DNA of 18,074 bases from an uncultured Kiritimatiellota bacterium (lineage in GTDB: Bacteria; Verrucomicrobiota; Kiritimatiellia; RFP12; UBA1067): NCBI GenBank assembly GCA_934654805.1, contig CAKUGW010000061.1, positions 1 through 18,074 on the forward strand, in the 5' to 3' direction. The position numbers and the translations under genes are program-made. Positions 8,973-15,407 of this stretch are shown here, one piece after another. Every line of letters begins with the position of its first letter. Position 1 is the stretch's first letter. The notes under the pieces are model-generated. The model saw nothing but the letters and a program-made list of their open reading frames with translations. It was not told where the DNA came from and did no database searches.

Positions 8973-10475
8973 ATGTTCAAGAAGTCGGTTGTCGTTTTGG
9001 CTGTCTTCGTTGGCGCGGCGTCGGCGTTTGCTCGCGCCGAGTTCGCTTCGCTCGCCCAGGCGCAGGCGGCGTTCGCGACGGATGATCCCGCCGGCCGGGA
9101 GCGCGCCTTCCGCTATGTCTTGGAGTCGGTCGGCTCCGCCGCCGGCCGGGACGCCTTTGCCCGGTTGCAGGTCCTGCGGACGATGGCGGGGGCCCTTGGC
9201 AGGGTTTCCGAATACGATGCGGTCTGCGAGAGGGGCCTTTCGTCGCCGGACGAGGCCGTGCGGTTCGCGAGCCTGATGGCGCTCGCGCTGTCGCCAAGCG
9301 CCGCCCGCGCCCCGGAGGATGCCGTCTCGCGGCTGGAGGGGGCCGCGCGAGGCGGCGTCGCGCTGGACACGCCGCACCGCATCGAGGCGCTGAAGACGGC
9401 GGCGGACTTCCGGGCCACCCGTCTGCGGGACGGCCGGGGCGCGGAGGCCCTGCTGGACGAGGCGATCGGCCTCGCGGGGGAGGACACGGCGCGTGTCCTG
9501 CTGCTGCGGCAGCGCAAGGTGGAGGCCTTCAGGGCCGCCCGGATGGACGCCGAGACGGAGCGCGAGGCGGTGTCGCTCTTGAAGGAAGACGGCTGCCCGG
9601 TCGTGGCCTATGCGTCTGCGGCCTACGCGCTGGCCGATCTCGAGGCGCGACGCGGAAACACGGAGAAGGCGAGCGAGCTGATCCTCTCGTTGATTCGGAA
9701 GGGCGGTGCGCAGACGCCGCAGGGCGTTGCGCGGCGGCTTTTCGAGGTCAACGCCGGCGACGCCTGCCTGTCGAACGCGGTGGACGCGCTCCGTCGGGGG
9801 CTCGCGCACATGCCGCTCGGCGACGCGACGGCCTTCCGCGCGGCGGTCGAGCGGATCCAGCCGGATGTCGTCGAGCTGTTGAACCGTCTCGGACGCTGTG
9901 ACGAGGCGTCGGCCGAATGTCGCGTCCTCGTGCTGTCGGCGTCGCCGAGAGCCTATCCGTCCGCCGTCAGCCTGACGGCGGCGACGCTGAAGCGCATGGA
10001 CGGCAACCTCGGTCGGGCGACGGCGTTCCTAAATTTCCAGAAGAAGGGCGTTGTGCCGAAAGAACGGAACGTCCTTATGGACGCGCCGCCGCTCAATGAT
10101 GCCGTCCGTGCCGAGGTGCGGGCGTCCCTGCCCGTCGGGCGGTGCGAGAAGTGGGCGGAGTGTCTGGCCGTCTCCGCGCGCCTCGTCTGGCTCGACGACC
10201 CCCACGCGGCCCTCCGCGAGGCGATGCGCGCGTTCGCGCTGGCGCCGTTTGACGGCAAGGCGCTTCAGGCGTGCGCCGACGCCGCGCTCCAGCCGGTCTT
10301 GGCCGTGACGCGAGACCCGGCTGTCGCAAAGGGCGTCGTCGACTACCTGACGTACGGCCCGAACGGCCCGGATGGCGCGAAGGGGACGGCGGACGACCTG
10401 CCGGATCCGCTCGAAAGCCTCTCGTCCGTCCTGAAACTCGGCAGGGGGGCTGACGAATGCTGTTCTTGGGGATAG
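8973..10475 (+). CDS. secreted helical-repeat (TPR-like) protein
   Basis: 500 residues. The N-terminus is a clear Sec signal peptide (MFKKSVVVLAVFVGAASAFA, cleavage probably near residue 20-22). The mature part is almost entirely Ala/Leu/Arg-rich amphipathic helices in tetratricopeptide-like pairs (for example 200-240, 285-330, 395-445), suggesting a solenoid scaffold rather than an enzyme. Near the C-terminus is the segment GPNGPDGAKGTADDLPDPL (about 453-471), an Asp/Gly-rich loop of the calcium-loop sort seen in exported proteins of related bacteria. The start has the G-rich site 8961-8967 six bases before it and follows the extended -10 promoter. The end overlaps the next gene by 19 bases. 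I do not recognise a named family. Location should be periplasmic or surface. Confidence 0.75.
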   Translation: MFKKSVVVLAVFVGAASAFARAEFASLAQAQAAFATDDPAGRERAFRYVLESVGSAAGRDAFARLQVLRTMAGALGRVSEYDAVCERGLSSPDEAVRFASLMALALSPSAARAPEDAVSRLEGAARGGVALDTPHRIEALKTAADFRATRLRDGRGAEALLDEAIGLAGEDTARVLLLRQRKVEAFRAARMDAETEREAVSLLKEDGCPVVAYASAAYALADLEARRGNTEKASELILSLIRKGGAQTPQGVARRLFEVNAGDACLSNAVDALRRGLAHMPLGDATAFRAAVERIQPDVVELLNRLGRCDEASAECRVLVLSASPRAYPSAVSLTAATLKRMDGNLGRATAFLNFQKKGVVPKERNVLMDAPPLNDAVRAEVRASLPVGRCEKWAECLAVSARLVWLDDPHAALREAMRAFALAPFDGKALQACADAALQPVLAVTRDPAVAKGVVDYLTYGPNGPDGAKGTADDLPDPLESLSSVLKLGRGADECCSWG

Positions 10476-11428
10476 CCGTGACGGTTCTGTCGGCTGTGCC
10501 GCTGGTCGACCGCTGCCGCGCGGTGCTGACCGACGCGGCGTGCGTCTTGGAGGCGGACGTTCCGGCCCTGCCGCCGCTGAATTGTTCCGTGCCGCCAGAC
10601 GTTGACCCGGACGAAGGCGGCTTCTGCCTTTTCTCGCTGCCAGGCGTGCCGTCGGCGGATTTGCCGTTTGCTGGGTTGATGGCGGATTGGACCATCCCCG
10701 AAGCCGCGTGTCCGGGCGTGTCCCTGTCCAAGCCCTCCGTCCGTGACGCCGCCGTCCGCCCGCCGAAGGTCGACGTTCTCGAGCCGCGCGCCCTGACGGC
10801 CGAAGCTGTCTCGAATGTCCTCTTCAGGCTCGTCTACGACGCGCTGGCGGACGGCAGCGTCAACGTCCGGGCGCGGGAGTGGCGCCTGCCGCTCGTGCGG
10901 ATGCTGGTTGAAGGAACGCCGGGAACGGACTTCGACCGCGTTTACGCTTTCCTGTTCCGTGGCTTTCCGGGGGCAGACGAACGGGCGAAGATCCGTGCGC
11001 TGGCGAACTGGGCGGGAAAGGCCCTGCCGTCGCGCGAGGCCGCTGACGTCTACCGCGCGGAGACGCGCTACTGGCTCAACCTGGGCGACTCGGAGATGAC
11101 GGCTGACGCGGCGGGGCGGATGGAGCGCGCGCGACCCGGCTACGCCGTTCGCGCCTGCCGCCTGCGGGCGCTGGCATATGCGACGGCGGGCGAACTCGAA
11201 GAGGCGAAGGCCGAGATCGCCCGGTCGCGGGCGGTGTGCGAGCCGCCGCCGGTCGAACGCCTGGAGCTCCTGTACCTTGAGGCCTGGATCTGGCTGCAGG
11301 AAGGCGATGTGGCGGCGGCCCGGCGCAATCTCGCGTCCATTGTCGCGGCGCGTCCGCAAGGCGCGCTTGCGCGCAAGGCCCGGAAGGTTCTCGAGGCCGT
11401 GTCCGATGAGGGGGGTGAGGGGGAATGA
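10457..11428 (+). CDS. exported TPR-like protein, partner of the preceding gene
   Basis: 323 residues. The first 16-17 residues (MLFLGIAVTVLSAVPLV) form a hydrophobic segment, either a short signal peptide or a membrane anchor. Residues about 25-110 are Pro/Asp-rich with no recognised fold. Residues about 165-310 are helical TPR-like repeats, clearest in YAVRACRLRALAYATAG (about 219-235) and the following LLYLEAWIWLQEGDVAAAR (about 261-279). The ATG lies 19 bases inside the preceding gene, with GGGGGG at 10443-10448 as the ribosome-binding site. The stop overlaps the next start as ATGA. The overlap and shared architecture suggest the two proteins work together, for instance as a scaffold at the inner or outer membrane. 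Function unknown. Confidence 0.72.
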   Translation: MLFLGIAVTVLSAVPLVDRCRAVLTDAACVLEADVPALPPLNCSVPPDVDPDEGGFCLFSLPGVPSADLPFAGLMADWTIPEAACPGVSLSKPSVRDAAVRPPKVDVLEPRALTAEAVSNVLFRLVYDALADGSVNVRAREWRLPLVRMLVEGTPGTDFDRVYAFLFRGFPGADERAKIRALANWAGKALPSREAADVYRAETRYWLNLGDSEMTADAAGRMERARPGYAVRACRLRALAYATAGELEEAKAEIARSRAVCEPPPVERLELLYLEAWIWLQEGDVAAARRNLASIVAARPQGALARKARKVLEAVSDEGGEGE

Positions 11429-13119
11429 GGCGTTCGCTCGAGAGGGCTGCCGGCTGTGCGATCCTGGCGCTGTCCGCCTGTCGGACAGTCCCGGAAGCGC
11501 CCCCGAAGATTGTCGCCGACGTGCAGTGGTGCGCGTCGGCGGATGCGGCCGGCGACGGGACCGTGGAAGTCCTTCTGCGCAACGCAACGGGACGGGCGGT
11601 CGAGTTTGTCCGCGCCGAACTGGACGGAACGGAGCTCCCCGCGACGGCTCCGGCGGTCGCGAAGGCGCTGAAGGCGTTCGCGTTCGAGGGTCTTGGCTCT
11701 GGGGCGCGGCGCCGCATGGACGTCTCGCCGCCTGTTGCTGGCGCGCGCTGGTGGCAGTTCTATCCGTCGCCGCGCGTGGCGGCGGGCGGCGCGACGGTCT
11801 TTCAGCTGAATTTTGCCGGCGCTTCGCGTCCGTGCGCGCTGAAGCTGACGACACGGGATGGCGCGGCGGTCTCCGTCCATGTGCCGCGCTGTGCCGCGCC
11901 GCGCCGCCGCATTGAGTTCCTGGCGTTCGCCGGCGACGGACGTGCCCTCGTCCTGCGTCCTTCGGCGGGCGTCGCGCCGCGCGGCCTCGCCGTCAACGGA
12001 CGCCCCGTCGCCTTTCGCGCCTTGGCGCCGTCGTCGAAGGGGCTTCCCGGCGCCGTCGTCGCCGACCTGCCGGCGCCCGTGCGCGAGGGCGAGCCGGTCT
12101 GCGTCGAGCTGGCGTTTCCGGACGGTGCGCGACGCTTCGCCCTCGTCCGCGCACTGCTCGGCGTCTGCACGGTCGCGCCCGCCGGATGGGGCGATGACTT
12201 CCGGCCCCTGCCGCCGGCCGAGCGCGCGGCGTACGGCTTCGACGCGGACATGCGCGTCTGGCGGCTGCCGTACGATGTCGCCTGCGACGACACGCGCGCG
12301 CGCAGTCCCGGCGCCAGCGCCCGTGCCGTTGTCGCCGCGCGCGTCGCGCGTCAGGCGGCGTTCCCGGACGGCCTCTGCGGCGTCGACTTCTGCACGGCGC
12401 TCTATCCGTCGGTCTGGAACGTCTATTCGCAGATGGCCGATGCCGTGATCGCGAAGCCCTACAGGCTTCACTGGGGCGTAAGCGTTTCGCGTTTCCTCGA
12501 CGAGGAGGACGCCTTCCTCGCGAAGGTTGTCCGCGACGTCGCGCCGCGTCCCGTCCTCTGGGTGCCCGAACGCTTCCGCACGCTGCGCGAACTTGACGGC
12601 GCGGAGTTCTCCGTCCTCGCCTGGTGCGCAATGCTGCGCGGTGTCCGGGGCGTGCGCGTCCACCACTGGCTGAACGACAGGCGGGCGCCGTTCGCCGGCA
12701 ATCCGGCGCTGGCGGATGCCGTCCGGCGGTTCAACGCCGACTTCAACCGCCTTCGTCCGCGCCTCGAACGCCTCATCCCCATGGGCGAGCGCGCCGATCG
12801 CCTCGCGCGCCTCTCGGTCCTTGAGGGCTGGTGCGGCGATGACGGCGCGCTTCTCCTTGTGCGGAATCTGCGGTACGACACGGGCATCGATGCGCGTACG
12901 CGCCGTCGCGTGCGCACGTTTGCCGTGTCGCCGGTGCGGGGACAGGCCCTCGACTGGCGTCCGCCGGCGTGGCTGGTGCCGGGCGCGTGCGTCGATGCGC
13001 TGACGGGCGAGCCGCTTGAAAGTGCCGTCGCGGACGGCGTGTGCCGGGTGACGGTTCCCGAACTGGGCGCGTACCGCCTGGTCTGGGTCGAGAACGCACG
13101 GAAAGGGGCGAAGCGATGA
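11425..13119 (+). CDS. lipoprotein with possible glycoside-hydrolase-like barrel
   Basis: 564 residues. A lipoprotein signal ends in the lipobox LSAC with lipidated Cys19, so the protein should be anchored in a membrane, probably facing the periplasm or surface. Residues about 30-160 and 160-250 look like beta-sandwich modules. Residues about 290-455 alternate strands and helices like a TIM barrel: CTALYPSVWNVYSQMADAV, YRLHWGVSVSR, RPVLWVPERFR, and SVLAWCAMLRGVRGVRVHHW. The last is reminiscent of the 'E.R...W.al..Ga.Gi.y.W' strand of some glycosidases. A C-terminal beta domain (about 465-555) has the YRLVW ending common in carbohydrate-active enzymes. Catalytic acids cannot be assigned, though Glu382 and Glu394 are candidates. 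The start is an ATGA overlap; the end overlaps the sulfatase-fold gene. The glycosidase reading is inference from fold-like patterns only. Confidence 0.7.
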   Translation: MRRSLERAAGCAILALSACRTVPEAPPKIVADVQWCASADAAGDGTVEVLLRNATGRAVEFVRAELDGTELPATAPAVAKALKAFAFEGLGSGARRRMDVSPPVAGARWWQFYPSPRVAAGGATVFQLNFAGASRPCALKLTTRDGAAVSVHVPRCAAPRRRIEFLAFAGDGRALVLRPSAGVAPRGLAVNGRPVAFRALAPSSKGLPGAVVADLPAPVREGEPVCVELAFPDGARRFALVRALLGVCTVAPAGWGDDFRPLPPAERAAYGFDADMRVWRLPYDVACDDTRARSPGASARAVVAARVARQAAFPDGLCGVDFCTALYPSVWNVYSQMADAVIAKPYRLHWGVSVSRFLDEEDAFLAKVVRDVAPRPVLWVPERFRTLRELDGAEFSVLAWCAMLRGVRGVRVHHWLNDRRAPFAGNPALADAVRRFNADFNRLRPRLERLIPMGERADRLARLSVLEGWCGDDGALLLVRNLRYDTGIDARTRRRVRTFAVSPVRGQALDWRPPAWLVPGACVDALTGEPLESAVADGVCRVTVPELGAYRLVWVENARKGAKR

Positions 13120-14435
13120 AGGTGTTCCGTCTGGCTGCTCTTCTGTCTGCCCTCGCGGCGGTGACGGCGCTCGAGGGCGCGGAGCCGTCGCGCCCCGACA
13201 TCCTCTTCGTCCTCATCGACAGCCTCAAGGCGTCGCATGTCGGCTGCTACGGCTACGCGCGCGACACGACGCCGAACATCGACCGCTTCGTGCGTGAGGA
13301 GAGGTGCGTTCGGTTCGAGACGGTCATTCCGGGCGGCTCGTGGACGATGCCCGCCGTGATGACGCTCTTCACGGCGCTGCCCGCAGACGGGCATCGCCGC
13401 GTCCTTCCGGGGCTGCCGCACAGCCGGGAGGCCGTCACGCTGGCTGAGGCCCTGCGCGCGGCCGGCTACGCGACGGTCGGCATCACCGCGAACGCCATGA
13501 CGAACCGCCGCTTCGGCTACGGCAGGGGCTTCGACGTGTGGGACGACTATTCGGCGACGCTGCCGCCCGACGCGAACGTCGAGCGGATCGCTTCGGGCTA
13601 CGCGAAGGGCCTGGCGCTCACGCGGATGGGGCTTGGGCGACTCCGGCGGCGCGATCCGAAAAGGCCCCTGTTCCTGTTCCTCTTCTACATGGATCCGCAC
13701 TGGGACTTCTGGCCGCCGCCGCCCTACGACATGAAGTTCGCCGCGCCGGGCGGCGGGCCGATCCGAAACGCCTGGGCGCTTCCGGCCGCAAAGGCGACGC
13801 CAGACGTCCGCCGCCGCACCGTGGACGCCTACGACGGCGAGATCGCCTACTGCGACTTCGCGGTCTCGAACCTCCTCGCGGCCGTCGCGGCGACGCCGCG
13901 CTGGGACGACACGCTCGTCGTCATCGTCGGCGACCACGGCGAGAGCTTCTGGGAACGCGGCTTCTCCGGCCACGGCAACGACCTGCACGACGGGGAGCTG
14001 AAGGTGCCGCTGATTTTCCGCGTGCCGAAGGGGTGCGGACTGAAGGCCGCCGGGGGCGTCGTGAAGGGGCAGGTCGGCGGGCTTGACGTCGCGCCGACGG
14101 TTCTTGACCTCGCGGGCGTTCCCGTGCCCGGCTCGTGGGAAGGCCGCAGCCTGAGGCGCGCGATGGAGACGGGCGCCTCGGAGGGGCGTCCCGTCGTCTC
14201 CGAGACGCGCGTCCGGGACGGGCTTTGGCAGCGGTCGGTTCGGACAGACCGCTGGAAGGTCATCGCGATTGACGACTTTGAACGGCCCGTTGAGGTCTAC
14301 GACCTTGCTGCCGATCCGGGCGAGACGAGCAATCTCGTTCGCGTCGGGCATCCGCTGCCGCAGGAGGCGCAGCGCTTGGTGCGGCTGCTGAAGCCGAAAG
14401 GCGAGGCACGGAAAGGGAAGGGAGAGGAAAGATGA
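13116..14435 (+). CDS. exported sulfatase-fold (alkaline phosphatase superfamily) enzyme with Thr nucleophile position
   Basis: 439 residues with signal peptide MKVFRLAALLSALAAVTA. Sulfatase blocks are present: DILFVLIDSLKASHVGCYGY (28-47) with metal-ligand candidate Asp35, TTPNIDRF (51-58), AYDGEIAYCDFAV (238-250), VIVGDHGE with Asp273-His274, SGHG (284-287) and LKVPLIF with Lys296. At the position of the formylglycine motif C/S-X-P-X-R the sequence reads SWTMPAVMTLFTAL (75-88), so Thr77 replaces Cys/Ser and the Arg is absent. Formylglycine cannot form there. By analogy with Thr-nucleophile members of the superfamily, it may be a phosphodiesterase or phospho-group transferase rather than a sulfatase. 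Start ATG 13116 overlaps the previous stop, has AAGGGG at 13103-13108 and gives a proper signal peptide; a longer frame from 13041 does not. The stop overlaps the next start as ATGA. Confidence 0.85.
   Translation: MKVFRLAALLSALAAVTALEGAEPSRPDILFVLIDSLKASHVGCYGYARDTTPNIDRFVREERCVRFETVIPGGSWTMPAVMTLFTALPADGHRRVLPGLPHSREAVTLAEALRAAGYATVGITANAMTNRRFGYGRGFDVWDDYSATLPPDANVERIASGYAKGLALTRMGLGRLRRRDPKRPLFLFLFYMDPHWDFWPPPPYDMKFAAPGGGPIRNAWALPAAKATPDVRRRTVDAYDGEIAYCDFAVSNLLAAVAATPRWDDTLVVIVGDHGESFWERGFSGHGNDLHDGELKVPLIFRVPKGCGLKAAGGVVKGQVGGLDVAPTVLDLAGVPVPGSWEGRSLRRAMETGASEGRPVVSETRVRDGLWQRSVRTDRWKVIAIDDFERPVEVYDLAADPGETSNLVRVGHPLPQEAQRLVRLLKPKGEARKGKGEER
14413..14427 (+). promoter_or_regulatory. 15-base ribosome-binding element, copy 1
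   Basis: AAGGGAAGGGAGAGG ends 4 bases before ATG 14432, and its GGGAGAGG core acts as an extended Shine-Dalgarno. It lies inside the sulfatase-fold gene's last codons, where it encodes the Lys/Gly/Glu-rich tail. An identical 15-mer precedes the YD-repeat gene at 15387-15401. Confidence 0.6.
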
Positions 14436-15388
14436 CGGTGAACAGGCTCATGCGGACAACGGCGGTGGCACTGACGCTTTCGCTCCCTGCGCTTTCGTCC
14501 GGCGCGGCGGATCTGGAGGGCTGGTGGCGCTTCGCGGAGCCGGACGGCGACGAGGCGGCCGACGGATCGGGGAAGGGGCGTGTGGCGCTTCTCGACACGA
14601 ACCGCGTGTGGCGCGTCGTCGACGCGCCCGGCGGCGGCGCCCTCTGGTTCGACGGCGTCACGAACGTGACGGCGGCTGTCGACGGCTGTGCCTACGCCTA
14701 CGTGCCCGCGTTCGAGGGGCTGTCGCTCTCGAACGCGTTCTCCGTCGCCGCGTGGATCTGCCCGGATGCGCTTGTGCCGTTCGCCCCGATCCTCGCCCGC
14801 ACGGGGGATGCGGACGCCTGGGACGACGGCTTCGCGCTCTACGTGTGCGCGGACGGTGCGCTCGGCGCCTACGTCCGAACGGGAGAGGACGAGAACGTGG
14901 CGACGGGCGGGACGCTCGCGACGAACGCCTGGAGCCATGTGGCGATGACCTATTCCGGCACGTCCCTCCGGCTCTACCTCAATGGCCGGGAGGTCGCCGT
15001 GCGCGCGTTTGCGGGGTGCGCCGCCGCCGACGCGGCGGCGCCGCTCGCGGTCGGCACGCTCGTCGGCAGGAGCCTTGCCCAGCCGTTCGCGGGCGCGATC
15101 GCCGACGTGCGCGTCTGGTCGTCGGCGCTTTCCGCCGCGCAGGTGAAGGACGTCTGCCGGCAGTTCCTCGGCGAGACGCTGGACCCGAACGGCGACGCGG
15201 ACGGCGACGGCATGCCGAACGGCTGGGAGATCCGCTACGGGCTTGACCCGCACGACCCGTCCGACGCCGGGCTTGACGCGGACGGCGACGGGATGACGAA
15301 CCTGCGCGAGTTCCGCCTCGGACGGAATCCGCGCGTCGGCGCGCAGTCCGCGCGCCTCATCCGCAGCGCGGTCGCGGCGCCGCAGTAA
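14432..15388 (+). CDS. secreted LamG-domain protein with calcium-binding DxDGDG repeats
   Basis: 318 residues. A signal peptide (1-26, ending LSSGAA) is followed by a LamG/concanavalin-like jelly roll (about 28-246). Diagnostic parts are LEGWWRFAEPDGDEAADGSG, ALWFDGVTNV, SLSNAFSVAAWI, NAWSHVAMTYSGTSLRLYLNG (165-185) and GAIADVRVWSSALSAAQV (221-238). Residues 251-300 hold two thrombospondin-3-type calcium loops (DADGDGMPNGWE and DADGDGMTNLREF), a C-terminal pattern common in exported proteins of the Verrucomicrobiota/Lentisphaerota relatives. LamG domains bind glycans or act as inert structural modules; no catalytic residues are apparent. The start overlaps the preceding stop as ATGA. The YD-repeat gene follows 19 bases later, so the two may be partners at the surface. 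Confidence 0.86.
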   Translation: MTVNRLMRTTAVALTLSLPALSSGAADLEGWWRFAEPDGDEAADGSGKGRVALLDTNRVWRVVDAPGGGALWFDGVTNVTAAVDGCAYAYVPAFEGLSLSNAFSVAAWICPDALVPFAPILARTGDADAWDDGFALYVCADGALGAYVRTGEDENVATGGTLATNAWSHVAMTYSGTSLRLYLNGREVAVRAFAGCAAADAAAPLAVGTLVGRSLAQPFAGAIADVRVWSSALSAAQVKDVCRQFLGETLDPNGDADGDGMPNGWEIRYGLDPHDPSDAGLDADGDGMTNLREFRLGRNPRVGAQSARLIRSAVAAPQ

Positions 15389-15401
15389 GGGAAGGGAGAG
15401 G
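15387..15401 (+). promoter_or_regulatory. 15-base ribosome-binding element, copy 2
   Basis: The same AAGGGAAGGGAGAGG as at 14413-14427. Here it starts over the TAA stop of the LamG gene and ends 6 bases before ATG 15408. It decides the start of the YD-repeat gene and suggests matched translation of the two neighbours. Confidence 0.6.
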
Positions 15402-15407
15402 CTGGCG

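Noticed and set aside
13041..13115. Earlier start for the sulfatase-fold gene
   Set aside because: The 25 extra residues would bury the signal peptide. ATG 13116 has a ribosome-binding site and overlaps the preceding stop.
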